In this document: piece by piece, positions 10,601-23,515 of the stretch
Numbering within the stretch: position 1 is the stretch's first letter
Layout: the number at the start of each line of letters is the position of its first letter
DNA from: Kitagawia praeruptora
Taxonomy: Eukaryota > Streptophyta > Magnoliopsida > Apiales > Apiaceae
Assembly: GCA_037693485.1 (NCBI GenBank)
Contig: CM075351.1
Coordinates: forward strand, 15,619,001 to 15,683,000
Length of the DNA stretch: 64,000 nt
Reading direction: 5' to 3'
Notes under the pieces: model-generated
Seen by the model: only the letters and a program-made list of their open reading frames with translations
Database searches by the model: none
Told to the model about the DNA's origin: nothing
Program-made: the position numbers and the translations under genes

Positions 10601-13270
10601 AGTATAAAGTTTAAACCTTGCTCCATGAGTCCATGAACACTTATAATTTAGATATGAGATGCGTAATGATGGTCTGTTATCGATGGTCAGGTCAGGGGAT
10701 GGAATCTTGCATCGCGACAATCATCAATCCGTTACCTAAATAGTTCCGTGTAAGTTGCCTGAATCTTCTTTGATTGAGGATAAAGAGTTGAGCACATTAT
10801 CATTAATTCAATACTTTTCCTTTAATTTATTAATTATATGTCAGTAGCTATTCAATTTGAAATTGCCATTTTTTTCCCCTGTTGTTGCTGTTGTAGTTCC
10901 TCTTTTATATGTTTCTTTCCACAAACCAAGCTTGGAACAACAGTTATATGTGGCATTTATACCGCTCTACACTATATTCTCCCTACTGATTTTCGTAAGT
11001 ATCCCATGAAAAATATAGCAAAAAATAAATAAATCATCCCTCAAATCATTTTTAATATGATCATGCTAGAATACGCTAGATGAAGTAGGGTTTAATTGAG
11101 TCGATTCACTACAGGTGGTTAAAACAGTGTTTTAGAATGTTTAGGTCCTCCACTTTTAATTTTTAGAAGCGCCCTAAACTAGCATATGTCTATGAAATCC
11201 TTTCTTTGTTAAATAATTACTTAAAAATAATGCTCTTGATTAACCTGCCACACAATATGTTGATACCATTTTTCTTGCTCATCTATATTTTCACCAATTT
11301 CATCATACAAATTTACAAATACAGATGGCGGTGATACTTGCATTTTAAAATTTTATGATGTCTTTATACAAATTATATATTTATTCATCTATTCATACTC
11401 GTGTAGTTGTTTAGGGACGCAACAGATTAGTAAGATTATAATTTACAAGTATTTTATGTAAGTATATGTATACATTACCTCCCGACCAGTGAAGTCCCCT
11501 CCTAACCAACAACAGTCCCATTCTTCTTTGTCCTGTTATATGTTACCTAAGAAAAATGTTATAAAGTTTCTGTGTATGCCATCAACTAAGAGTATAAATG
11601 TTAAGTAGGGTTTAAAGATTAAAAAAAACAATATGTGTGCGTGTGTATATATTATCCAAAAATAAATTGTCTAAAATAATATAATTTGTCATCAACAACA
11701 AATCAATGTAATCAAAATGCAAAATATACTGTATTATAAATATATGGACATGAAAAAAAGACCCTAATGGATGAATAGCTAATAGATCATTGGGCATTTA
11801 GATCTGTGTATGGACTACGGAGTCCGTCCATAAAATTATCTCATTCAGGTAAAAGCGAAGCTAGCATGCATCTCATAATATTTATAAATAATATGGAATT
11901 AGTTTGCAGGACCATTTTAAATTGCTTTGCCTTTGTATAAATCTACACTTCCTTAAGGTTTGAGGTTATCACTGTACTACTGTGGTAGCTAAAAATGCAT
12001 AACACTAACATCTTTACATAAATTGCATAGCCCATTTCAGCTGGCTATGCCAGCTGTTTATAGCTTATTCAGGGATTTAATCTCTTGCACTTGGAGTAAC
12101 AAACTGATGTTGATAAAGTTTAAGTGTACATAATGATATACTCTTGGGATATGCTAATTTAATTTAACATGTCCAAATAAAGCCCCTGCCTAATGTGAAA
12201 TCAAATAGAGTATAAAAATAAATTTATTAGATGGCTCCCCCGGAATTCTATATTCTTTAACCTTTGAGTAGGAGTACTGCATAGAAGAAGTTTAAATCCA
12301 TGCATAGTTCACCAACTGACAGTAAGTGCTTCCTCTAAAAAATAACCCCTAATACTTTAAGGTGAATGAATAGATCAGAATACACAAGATAAATCCATGC
12401 ATAGTGCCTCTATTCAAACTTTTGGCTACTAAACACTCTCATATATATTGTATTTGCCTCAACTGGCAAAACAGTTAGAAACATTGCCACCTTCTACAGT
12501 AGCGCAGTTCGTAGACGCGGATGAGAAATATGCATAATATCTATTCAATCTATGCTAGAGTTAAAGATCCCAGCAGGCAAAGATGCAAGCAAACAACATC
12601 ACTCATTCTTTCACAAGTGCAAAGTAACTGTTATTTTACAAGTCATCGACGAATGACCCAATCTATACACTCAACTACTCAAGTATATTTCTTGCGTCTC
12701 CCTTGCGGTGGTGCGCTGTTTCTGCAAAGAAAAAATGGGTGGTGCTACATCTGTTGGCTGCTGCACAAAAAATGCATGCACGGTTTTTCCATTGGAGGGG
12801 AAATTTTATTGTGTAGTTGTGCTAGAAATATATGTTAATCAACAATTGCCTTTGATTTTCTTTGGCATACATAAGTATTCTCTCTTCATTTAACTAAGTT
12901 GGGATCAGATTAACTAATTATTTCTTTCAATTGCAGGGTGATTGTTTGCATTGAGGATGATCCTGGCACGACGACCTAACATTGCTCAACATGGAAGCTG
13001 AGCAATATATAAGCATACCCAATGTACAAAATTTTGACAACAATGACTGTCTTTTTTCTTTAATTAATATTCTAAAAATGGTCTGTACGTTTGTAATCAT
13101 GCAACATACCACACGGCTACAAGGAGTGTACCGTTACCAGCATTTTTTACTATTCACTAACTTTTATCGATGAGGGTGATGCTGATTCCAACAGCAAAGG
13201 AAACATATTCATCTACTTGTAGCATGCTGAGAGTTATCATTGTTACCAACATATACATAAGGTGCTAGAG
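7641..13270. other. Non-coding body of the proposed Helitron
   Basis: 5.6 kb of AT-rich sequence with a TTA trinucleotide repeat at 7984-8004 and short scattered open frames, none with a recognisable domain. An exon-like stretch at 9420-9505 (after TTTTTAG, frame reading RVALCEDRHVSVRSHN) and one at 12915-12980 have acceptor-like sequence, but I cannot assign them. Confidence 0.45.
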
Positions 13271-13304
13271 AATGACCCGTGCCTCGCACGGGTTATTATG
13301 CTAG

Positions 13305-13494
13305 TTTAAGTGTAGTTTTACAAAACTATCCCTACATTTATTGTATCAAAAATTTGATTTTTTTAAACTTAACTCTATTCTCATTTTCCAATGTATTAAA
13401 TAAGGGTATTAGTTGGAAAAATTTATTCAACTAACTTTATTTTAATATATGTGCTTTTTAGAAAAAGAGCATGTAAATTGGGACGAAGGGAGTA
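13305..13494. mobile_element. Right part of a Stowaway-like MITE
   Basis: Ends TTGGGACGAAGGGAGTA, the standard Stowaway terminus (reverse complement TACTCCCTTCGTCCCAA). Internal words such as ACTATCCCTACATTTA are typical of this MITE group. The left half is interrupted by the Helitron 3' end at 13304. Confidence 0.65.
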
Positions 13495-13723
13495 TTTGGG
13501 AACAATTTTGGGAATGATGATTTCGGAAAATTCTAGCATTTACCCAATTAAACAGCTCATTAAACAATATTTGGGGCGTGTAACATGCCGAAAAGATATA
13601 TCCAGGCCGTTTGACATACCAAAGAAAATAATCCAACCCGTTTATATAACTTCTCCACAAAGTCTGATTACATATATTAACCGTCCCAGCGAGGCTCAAA
13701 CAATTTTCCAGATCAGTCAAAAA

Positions 13724-16700
13724 ATGGCCCCTTCCAGCAGAAAAAGAAAATCTACCAAAATTGAACCATCAGAAACCGAAACGATGACCCCAAAAATCGA
13801 ACCCCCTGTGACCAAACCCACTGAAATGAACCCCTCAGAAACAAAGCCAAAAATAGAGATCGACCAAGTCATTCGTAACCAAACTGATGTTGCAATGACA
13901 CTCACAAAACACATTCTTCTAAACAACAAAACTTGTAACGTTGTTTTGTCTCCCCTTTCTCTGCAACTTGTACTTGGTTTGGTTGCTGCTGGTTCAGAAA
14001 GAGAAACCCTAGATCAGCTTTTGTCTTTTCTTAAAGCTGAAAGTACAAATGAATTAAACTCACTTGCTTCTCATCTTGTTAAACATGTTTTTACAGGTGG
14101 GTCCCCTTCGGATGAGCTAGGTGGGTCCCCTTCAGGTGAGCCTACACTGTCATTGGCTAACGGGGTTTGGATTGATAAGTCTCTTTCATTTAAGCCTTTT
14201 TTCCGCAAAGTGGTGGATGATGTGTACAAGGCTGCATCTGATGTTGTTGATTTTCAGAACAAGGTTACCTTCTGTGTTTATTTTTTTTTCTTGCTATATT
14301 ATTTTATGACATCCTTATTGTTAAGTTTGGTCACGATAGGATGTTTTTATGAATACAACTTACTTGTCTAATGTTTACCAAATTAACTAGCTCGAACTAT
14401 TGAGTTGCCATTATAATTTAGATCCATGTGCTTGCTTGGTCCTTTAATTTTCATATAGACACAGTACATCTCAAAGTTGTATAGTTATGCCAATCTGTGA
14501 TCTTACACTGTTAATGAAACAATACTGTTTCATAGCTTCAATTGAATTTAAAATGTAACAGTCATAAATGCAACATCTGTGTCAAAGTATTGTACTTATG
14601 GGATGTATATATATTTGGGAATTTTAATGTTATATATCCTCTCAGTTCCCAAAAATAATAATAATTATTGATGTAAAAAACAAGTCCAATAATTCCATAA
14701 TTTGTATCCTCGAGTACATTGATGTCAGGAGAAAATCAGTAAAATTTAATGAACCGTACTTAAAATTTAACGATATGTTAAATTTTTAAAGTTCTAAAAA
14801 AGAATAGTGTTTATAGGGAAACAGTGGTGTTAGAATAGAGCTCTTGCACACAAATTGTCCCTTCCTCGTGCGGGATCCGTATGTTGGATCTTGTCCACTG
14901 ACCACTGGTAAGCTGCTTCCACTTCCATATTCTAGTAGTAATCTAGATTTCAAGACCTATGTCCAATTCAATGCTTTTCCAACATTGAAAGCCTAATCAC
15001 CTTGTCCAACGCCAACACGTGGAACTAATTCACTGGGTTTCCATTGTACTTACGTTCCCTATTATAACAATTTTAGTCTTACCATTTGGCATTTGATGCG
15101 GACGTATGTTCTGTTGTCTCTGTGATCTTCTAGCCTACCCCACTGTGGTACTCACACAAGTAATTCTACTAACCATGGACCTCTTACTACGGAAAGGAGA
15201 GGAAAGGAGCATTGCTTGAGCCTTGCTGGTTCCAACCACTGATGAAACAACCGGCTCAATTCCATGGTTAATACCCTCAAATTCCTTGCCTTTTTGCTGA
15301 ACAAGTTGAAATATCTGTCCACCAAACAAACCGCTTTGGGCTCATGGGGTTCCTGGGCATCATGGGTATTCAACTCATATGACAACCACTGAGTGGTTAA
15401 TTGTTCCTAGGCACCTGGACAGCCTCATGGATTTTTAACCTCGAAGATTCACCACTATGAGCTCCATGAAATTCTCATCTGGAACTAACTCTCAGATTAA
15501 CCATCTCTGCTTTCTGGCTAGTAGATCTTCGCATCCACTTTTAGGCATGGATTCACAGAGCTAAGCCTTAATTATTGTGGCTTTCCTGCACATTTGTTCT
15601 TTTGATCATGTATGCTGCCATTGTACCCAAATCCCAGTCCAAGTACTTGTATTTCTTGACCCCTCTATTGTCTAATACTGTAACAGAATAGTGAATATTT
15701 TCACTAATTAACATAAAACAACTTTGTAAACATCTTGTGAGAATCATTTAAAGATGCCATTTCTGGAGATTCAAAGGTCTAACCTCAATCATACAAGCTA
15801 TGCTTCTCTCCTCTAGTACCTTTAAGGCTTTAACTTATCCCTTTCATATGTGAACTTGAAAAAATGCTCATCATTCAATAATGTATCCTTGAGATCCATA
15901 TATTTTCCATCTCTTATCACGGTCATTGAAATGCTATCGACTCTAAATTAAAGGAAGGAAATAAATATGAAACCAGCTGGACTGCTGTGCACGCCATATT
16001 GCACGTTACCCGTAGGTTGTTTTCTGTTCTTTTTGGTGTGTATATTAGTAGACCTTGTTTAGATAAATGTTTTACCATTAAAAAAATTGTAATTGTAACC
16101 TGTGCTTTATTCCATACACAGGCTAGCGAGGCAACCGATAAAGTGAACTCATGGATCGAAAAGGAAACCAATGGCCTTGTCAAAAATACTGTTCCTCCTG
16201 ATCTATTTGACGATGAAACTAAGATTGTTTTTGCCAATGCCATCTATTTTAAAGGATCATGGCTTTACCCATTCCATGTGTGGGAAACGAAAACCTTTGA
16301 CTTCCGCTTGCTAAATGGTGGGTGTGTTCAAGTTCCGTTCATGACTAACCAAATGAACGTTGCATACATTAGTGTCTTGGATGGGTGTAAGGTATTGAAA
16401 CTTCCATACATTGAAGATAAACGCGAGATATCCATGTACATCTTTCTCCCAGATGCAAAAAATGGGCTGCCAACATTGGTAGATAAACTGGCCTCGGAAT
16501 CTGGATTCCTCGAGCGTCACATTCCGAATCACTCTCAGATACTTGGCAAGTTCTGGATCCCCAAATTTAAAGTATCATTTGGATTCGAAGCGACAGAGGC
16601 CTTGAAGGAGTTTGGAGTGATAGAACCTTTTATTCCAGGAGGTCTTGATAAGATGGTGGATTCTGAGAAGACTGAGTTGCTATATGTTTCAAACATATTT

Positions 16701-16904
16701 CAGAAATCGTCCATTGAGGTTAATGAATCAGGCACAGAAGCTACTGCATCTTCACGTCTTTCAATGCGTGGAGGCGGTTGTCCTCCTGTTACAATCGACT
16801 TTGTTGCCGACCACCCTTTCCTGTTTTTTATCCGAGAAGACAGAAATGGAGTTGTGCTGTTTGTTGGACAAGTGCTTAATCCTCTAGATACCTTATCAGG
16901 CTGA
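13724..16904 (+). CDS. Serpin A: N-terminally extended serpin with an MRGGG reactive loop
   Basis: Two exons, 13724-14263 (180 codons) and 16122-16904 (260 codons plus stop), give 440 residues. Serpins trap target proteases as covalent complexes after cleavage of an exposed loop. The scaffold is complete: NQTDVAMTLTKH helix A, VLSPLSLQLVLGLVAAGS, LANGVWID, FANAIYFKGSW, the hinge NESGTEATASS, and DFVADHPFLFFIRED, GVVLFVGQVLNPL at the end. The intron site is the one shared by all serpins here. The start is chosen at MAPSSRKRKS, matching the start of gene B; the frame is open further upstream to 13451, but that sequence is MITE-derived. Unusual features are a basic then Glu/Pro/Lys-rich tail of about 43 residues, a tandem GGSPSDEL/GGSPSGEP duplication near 14096-14146, and a loop two residues shorter than AtSerpin1 with Met-Arg-Gly-Gly-Gly-Cys-Pro-Pro. 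Inhibitory activity is plausible from the small hinge residues but unproven. Confidence 0.9.
14264..16121 (+). other. Intron 1 of serpin A
   Basis: 1,858-bp intron, GT-AG. The block around 15170-15500 (CTCTTACTAC...GGAGAGGAAAGG...CCAACCACTGATGAA) is recognisably related to 19400-19700 in the intron of serpin B, so intron and exons were duplicated together. No coding content was seen. Confidence 0.75.
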
Positions 16905-17132
16905 CCTGCTGAGCGCACAGGACTCTTCCCATTAGTTTTTAAAAATAAAAAATCAGTGTGAAGGTTCTGGAGTCTGGACTTGTGCGTCACTTTGCTGATT
17001 TGTACTTTTCTCTATTAAGCAAGCAAGACTTGATCACCCTTTATTAGCTTATCAATATCTAAGAAAACTTAATATATGTTGTTATATTTGTCGTGAAAAT
17101 TCTTAATTTCGTACGTAGTGAAAATCCGTAAT
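16905..17132. other. 3' flank of serpin A
   Basis: About 230 bp of 3' UTR-like and intergenic sequence with AATAAAAA at about 16945. No other feature seen. Confidence 0.5.
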
Positions 17133-17847
17133 CTTATATGATAACCCATGCGAAGCACGGGCTCGGAGATTTATGTTAAATAATTACTAATTTTTATTTA
17201 ATTAAATATTTATAAAATTATATTACAAAAATTATAAAAAGAACTTTATTATTTGCATAAAAAAATTATGTGATTAACAAACTATAAACTTAGATTGTTT
17301 AATAGAAAAGTACATGGAAACCCGTTTCGGTTGTTTTCATTGAAAAATATTTAGGATAATTTATCGTAATCTTTTTTTATTATAAGTTATAATAAAAAAA
17401 TTTGCTAATACAATGTAAGAATAATAATAATAATTATAAGATTTCAATTTTATTATTTTTTTTAAAAAATAACATATAATCGCAGAAGAATGTTCTAGAG
17501 TATCTATAGAAACATGTTCTAGCTAGTTGTTCACCTTGAAATTTTTTTTGAAGAATTGATAGTATTATTTTTTTATTCTAAATTATGATAAAAAAAATTG
17601 TATTATAATTATAATATGATTTCAATTTTATTATATTTTTTTAAAAATAACATAGAATTATAAGGGAATATGATTCTAGTGATGAAACTATTTTTTTTAT
17701 TTAAAGTTGTAATAAAAGAATTATAATTACAATAGGATTTCTATTTTATTAAAAAACAACATAGAATTAGGGGTGAAACCAAAATTGGGTGAAACCAAAA
17801 CTGGTACCGTTAAAAAGGGTGTTTCGCTTATTAATAAAGGTTATAGA
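17133..17847 (-). mobile_element. Possible small degraded Helitron
   Basis: On the minus strand the right boundary reads ATCTATAACC (A before TC), and near the left boundary is a hairpin CCCGTGC-TTC-GCATGGG at 17145-17161 followed by TTATCATATAAG. This resembles the Helitron family at 31.4, 32.1 and 45.7 kb, but the last four bases are not a clean CTRR. Confidence 0.35.
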
Positions 17848-18356
17848 TTAATTTCAGGTGGTAGGGTACTGTTTTCATGTTATTATTGTGTTTTAATGAT
17901 AAATATTAAAAAATAACTAGTTTTTTTATTATAGACTAATTATTTTAAATATGCACATGAATTTACAAGTTTTCCAACTAAATTTGTTTTTTTTACAAAA
18001 TTCTACAACTAAAACACTATTATCTTATATTATATTTATACCATGATTTTAATATTTTATAACTGAACTTAAAAATTAAGCATCCAAATTTTGAAATTAA
18101 GCATGTTAATTCTAAAATTGTGCAACTGAAATTACATGCATTTGAACTTAAATATTATGTATCCAAATTTTAAAATCAAACACATTAATTCTAAAATTGT
18201 GCAAATTATGTATTTGAATATTTGAGTAATATTCAAGTAAAAGTTTGATGAAAAGGTAAACAACTCTCAAAGAGTCTGCCTGTTTATGTTCTCTTTAGTT
18301 GTGTCTGCTCATTTTCTTAGCTAGGGCTCAAACATTTTCTCCTCAACCACAAAAAA
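17848..18356. other. Upstream region of serpin B
   Basis: AT-rich with short internally repeated words (AAGCATCCAAATTTTGAAA-like, repeated at 18078, 18100 and 18165). The last 60 bp before the ATG is less AT-rich and is likely the leader. Confidence 0.5.
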
Positions 18357-21300
18357 ATGGCCCCTTCCACCAGAAAACGAAAATCTGCAAAATTAGAATC
18401 AACCGAAACCATACCCATTACACCAAAACGCGAAATAACACAAAAAATGGAACCATCTGAAACCAAACCCCAAAAAATGGAACCCTCAGAAATTAAACCC
18501 ACAAAAATGGAGCCTTCTGAAACAAAGCTCATAACACCAAAAATAGAGATAGACCAAGTCATCAGTAACCAAACTGATGTTGCAATGAAACTCACGAAGT
18601 ACATTCTTCAGAAGAGCAGCACTTCTAACGTTGTTTTTTCTCCCATTTCTTTGCAACTTGTACTTGGTTTACTTGCTGCTGGTTCAGAAGGAGAAACCCT
18701 AGACCAGCTTCTGTCCTTTCTTAAAGCTGAAAGTACAAATGAACTTAACTCACTTGCTTCTCATCTTGTTAAACATGTTTTTACAGGTGGGTCCCCCTCG
18801 GGTGAGCCTACAATGTCATTGGCTAATGGGGTTTGGATTGATAAGTCTCTGTCGTTTAAGCCCTTTTTTAGCAAAGTGGTGGATGATGTGTATAATGCTG
18901 CCTCTGATGTTGTTGATTTTCAGAACAAGGTCAGTTTTTATAAGTTTTTTTTCCTGTTGGTAAATAGGGGCTGAAGCCCTTTAGAGTTTTTTATTGTTGC
19001 ATGCTGCATCTTAACTCTGGTTAAGTTCGAATGCTTTTTACAGATTTAGGACTTAGTACTAATGTGTGCTAAATTAGGTTATGTTCGAATGCTCTTAAGA
19101 ATACAAATTTATGACTGATGTGTACTAAATTAGCTAGCTTGAATAATATCTGGTACCCATTAGATCCATGTGCTTGGGCAAGTTTTACATATAGACCGAA
19201 TGGAGGACTTATTGATCACTATTACTATCCATTTCGAAGTCTATATTTATGCCAATTTTGTGAGTTGATAGCTCGTATAGTAGAGCATACACAGACTTAA
19301 AGTTAGCATAACTTGTGGTCCCTGCTTAGTGGATTCGATAATTTAATTGCAAGATAAATTGAATAACATGTTTTCAAGCTATGCCTCCATCATGAGCCCT
19401 CAACCTCTTATTACTGAGAGGAGAGCGGTATCTGCTAAGCGTAGCCTTGTGGGTGCCAACCACTAATGAACACCCTTCTTGATTCCCTGGTTAACACCTA
19501 CCATTTTCTTGCCTTTTTACTGAACAAATCCATCTTCTTCTATCAAACAAGCTGATTTGGTTATGTTTACATACATAAACCAGCTTACTTAGAAGCAAAT
19601 GTATAGGGCAGTAAGCTACCAAGTAGTGACCAAAATGCTACTAGGCACAGGACGACCTCAATGGGTATTCAACTCGAAGATTCACCACTATGGGCACTGT
19701 AAAATTCTCATAATCGATGAAGAGTTTTTGGCAATTGGATCTTCGCATTCCCTTTCAGCAATATATTTGCAAAGCTAAGCTTTATTTAGGGCTACTTATT
19801 TATTAAGTTGCACATCCGTTCTGTCATCATATATGCTGTATTCCCATACCCCAGTTCAACTACTTATTTTCTCAATCTCTCAATTGAACTACTTATTTTC
19901 TCAACCTCTCAATTGTCTAATACTTGCTCTAGAGTGTAGAAGAATATCAAATATTTCCACCCACAAAGGATAGCTTTAAAAATATATTTGGTTCGAATCA
20001 TTGCTTCTAAATTCATTCATCCCAAGTCCCAACCAAATACAACCTGAGACTCTCTTTTCAAAACTATACCCAACAAAGCAAATCTTGCTTGCTTGATGAC
20101 CTTTTAAATCAACACTTAATAAGGAGTGATATAGGTATTAGTTACCTCTAAATTTAAAATGTATTCAAAGAGACTTCTTTTTAAGACAAACAACTTCACT
20201 CCGTTGCTTATGCTGAGGAACTCCGCTACCAGTCCTATTTAGTCCATTCACATTCTGAATTTGCTGAACCTGCATAATATCGCCACATAGCAAAGTGAAG
20301 CATGGAGTCAACTGCACCTTGAAGGCAGATTGATTTATGCCACTACCAAGAAACTCCACTCCACTCATATAACTAATTTTCCCATACCATTCTTTACTAT
20401 AGAACCAACACCTCCACAAGCACTCCATCAATTCCAACATCTTTACTGCCCAGACTTCATGGACATGCAACACCAGGCCACTATATCCCCAGTTACTTTT
20501 CCTTTCCATTTAGCTCCTATTACCAGTGTTACTGGTAACTTCCTTCCAAACCTGATTCCAGATGCTGTGACTTCGACCCAACAGCAGGTTCCTTATGTTT
20601 GAAACTTACTTGACCCCCCGAGAGGCACATTTGACTCTGCAACACCCACCATTTCTGTAACAGCCAAATCACCTGGCCCTCACGAGTCCACTTAACAGAA
20701 GTGTACTTTGTCACTACTGGTGGCATAATTTCCCCATCCAGACTACCAGACCAGATCCTTCTAGCACCTTAATACTTGGGAGACCGGAGACTTGCTCACC
20801 ACTCTCCCCATCAATTAGGCACATGCCCCCCCCCCCCCCCCCAATCCCTCCCGCCCCAAAAAATAAAACGCACTACTAGAGTGAACGACAGAAATATATG
20901 GTCCAGTTGAGATAATGCCATGGAGTCGTGAACTCATTGCTGGGAACTGTTTTTGCGGCTTGCAATATCAACCTTCGAGTTTTCTGATTGATCAAAATTA
21001 AGGATTCTTCACAAATCTCCCTGGGGAAGAGGGAATAGAGGACAGAGAAAATCGTAGCATCAGAAAAGCCATCAGATGTTAAATTTCAAGTTTCCACAAT
21101 CCGTTTTTGGTTAGCTTTATTAAATCTCCTTTTTACTCTTTATAGCTATTATTCATATACATTAAAAAAGTACATCACTGTAATCTCTGGTTGCCAGTTC
21201 TTGACGAGAACGCATCAGTTGTTCTTTCTATAAAAAAAATCTCAGTATGTTGCTGATTTTTAATAGGACGGTTGGTTCACGGTGTTCATCTTCATTAATG

Positions 21301-22398
21301 ATGATATTTTTGAGGGTTTGTAGAAAATTGACGGTTTTCTAAAACTGAAGGCACGGTAATGCTTATTTCAATTTTGAGCCATCAAACCACTTGAGTCATC
21401 TACTGTGCAGCCATTTAAATGCAATAAACTCTGAAACTTAAAGGAAGGATATAAAGAAGAAATTGGGCTGGAATCTTCGCATACCATATTGCATATTGTT
21501 ACTCTGTAATTTGCTATTAATTATTTGTTTGGTGTGTTTATTACTGGGCGTTGTCCTCAATTGTATTACCATGTTCGAGATCATTATAATTATAGCATGT
21601 GCTGTATTCCATACACAGGCTAGCGAAGCAGCTGATAAAGTGAACTCATGGGTTGAAAAGGAAACCAATGGCCTTGTTAAAGACACTGTTCCTCCTGATC
21701 TATTTGACGATGAAACAAGGATTGTTTTTGCCAATGCCATCTATTTCAAAGGCTCATGGGATGACCAATTCTGTGTTTGGCAAACAAAAAACCGTGACTT
21801 CCACCTGCTTAATGGTAAGTCAGTTCAGATCCCCTTCATGACCAGCGATAGGGGGAATCGGTACATTCATGCCTTTGATGAATTCAAAGTTCTGAAACTT
21901 ACATATAAGCAAGAAAAGGACACACGCCAGATATCCATGTACATCTTTCTCCCGGATGCAAAAGACGGGCTTCCAACATTGGTAGATAAACTTGCCTCGG
22001 ATTCTGGTTTCATTGACCGCCACATCCCTAAAGACCGTGTACCAGTTGACAAGTTTTGGATTCCTAAATTCAAAGTGTCATTTGATTTTGAAGCAACAGA
22101 GGCCGTAAAGGAATTTGGAGTGAGGGCACCGTTCATTCCAGGGGCACTTGATTCGTTGATGTATTCTGAGGAGATTCAATTGTTGTATGTTTCAAACATA
22201 TTCCAGAAATCTTCCATCGAGGTTAATGAATCAGGCACAGAAGCTTCTGCTTCTTCACGTGTTGTATTGTGTGGAGGCGGTTGTCCTCCTGTTAAAATCG
22301 ACTTTGTTGCGGACCACCCTTTCCTGTTTGTTATCCGAGAAGACAGGACTAGAGTTTTGCTGTTTGTTGGACAAGTGCTTAATCCTCTAGCTACCTGA
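18357..22398 (+). CDS. Serpin B: N-terminally extended serpin with an LCGGGC reactive loop
   Basis: Two exons, 18357-18929 (191 codons) and 21619-22398 (259 codons plus stop), give 450 residues. The fold markers are all present: NQTDVAMKLTKY, VFSPISLQLVLGLLAAGS, LANGVWID, FANAIYFKGSW, hinge NESGTEASASS, DFVADHPFLFVIRED. The N-terminal tail of about 62 residues begins with a basic stretch (RKRKS) and contains three in-frame copies of a decamer MEPSE(T/I)KPxK (18447-18536). The reactive loop reads Arg-Val-Val-Leu-Cys-Gly-Gly-Gly-Cys-Pro-Pro, with two cysteines four residues apart where AtSerpin1 has Ile-Lys-Leu-Arg. It is the closest relative of serpin A by exon and intron sequence. The loop is two residues shorter than in AtSerpin1, so the P1 residue cannot be placed with certainty. 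Confidence 0.9.
18447..18536 (+). repeat. 30-bp coding minisatellite in serpin B (3 copies)
   Basis: In-frame repeats of a decamer MEPSExKPxK directly after the basic start of the protein. Confidence 0.85.
18930..21618 (+). other. Intron 1 of serpin B
   Basis: 2.7-kb GT-AG intron. Contains the block related to the serpin A intron (about 19400-19700) and a 17-base C tract at 20826-20842. Open frames at 20165-20726 have no recognisable domain. Confidence 0.7.
20826..20842. repeat. Poly-C tract (17 C)
   Basis: Uninterrupted run of 17 cytosines inside the serpin B intron. Its length is likely variable or prone to sequencing error. Confidence 0.9.
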
Positions 22399-23515
22399 CC
22401 AGCTGCGCACAGCCCCATAATTATATCTGGAGGCACTACTTTGCTGATTAAGACTTATAGCAAGCAAGACTTGATTATGTTTTATTACTAGCTCATCAGT
22501 ATCTAGCCTTCAGAAAAAGATTATCACTAATATTCAGGAAAAACTAAATTTGCAGACCTGCTGTTTTGTCGAATTTAGCAGGATCATCTGTTATATTGGA
22601 TTTTGTGTTTTTGACATGCAGTTTTGAATGCATCGTTTGTGTTATTATTGGCATCAAGTACATTTTTTCAACCTCTATATGTTACATCATTCTTTAAGTA
22701 CGGTATTAAAGTATCATTTTATAATTGATATTTATTTTATAAATAAAAAACTTGGTAACTATGCCGTTGTTTACATTAGTTGCAGTGGCTTTCTTGTCAC
22801 ACAGAGCCTTCTCTTCAGTTCAGCTACTGATGTTTATAGGGATGAACAACAATAGACTAAAAATCGAAATTTAACCAAAAACCGTACAAATAAAAATGCA
22901 TTGTTTTTTAAGTTTGATTTCAATTTTAAAATTTTAAAATATCAAACTTAATTGCTTCATTTTGAATTCAATACAAATCCGAACCGACTTAAAACAAACC
23001 GTAATAACTAAAAACTATATTCATATAGTATTTTAATCATTAAATTTGTGAAATTTGTTATTCATGCAAGTAATGATATTAGTTTGAGAATTTGTAGCAG
23101 TCCATGCTATCTTCCTGTCTACTATGAACCTTGATGTGGTATCTTCTTTTTTTATATGGGATTTGTTTGTCAAAACTCTGTCAATACGTAACATGGCTTA
23201 ACTTCAAAAAAATTTAAGATGTTTATTTTTTTATTTATCAGTAATTTTAAAAATTTGAAAAAAATGCATATCATATTTTTGATTTATCGTAACCTAATTC
23301 AGAGATTATCATTATTGTTATATGCCTTATCCTTAACTGTGTAAGTAGTTTGAAGAAAAGGAATGACTAGAGATGATTGAAACTATCGGAGAATAAAAAT
23401 TTTAATTATCACAGGACGGGATGGTTTTTATTCTAAAAGATCTGATTTACCAGAACAAATAAAATAAAAGATCTGATTCAGATGTTCTCTAGTCATTATC
23501 TACTCTACTCATATA
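22399..23515. other. Intergenic DNA between serpins B and C
   Basis: 3' flank of serpin B followed by AT-rich DNA. No gene was recognised. Confidence 0.55.

Larger units (their letters stand above)
5410..13304 (+). mobile_element. Candidate 7.9-kb non-autonomous Helitron with captured gene fragments
   Basis: The 3' end is typical: an 8-bp perfect hairpin ACCCGTGC-CTC-GCACGGGT at 13275-13293, then 7 A/T-rich bases and the terminal CTAG at 13301-13304, followed by T. The proposed 5' end is TCTATTCTATATATAATACG at 5410, preceded by A, which fits the Helitron rule of a 5' TC and insertion between A and T. No Rep/helicase reading frame is visible inside, so it would be mobilised in trans. It contains part of a PDRG1-like gene (7205-7640) and another captured-looking exon (6583-6749). 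The 3' end is well supported. The 5' end rests on the TC motif and on the shared MITE flanks, so the full length is less certain. Confidence 0.55.

Noticed and set aside
13451..13723. Upstream in-frame extension of serpin A (91 residues)
   Set aside because: The sequence is the end of a Stowaway-like MITE and its flank; gene B starts at the equivalent MAPS codon.
20165..20726. Overlapping frames on both strands in the serpin B intron
   Set aside because: No splice-site support, no recognisable domain, and they lie within a transcribed intron.
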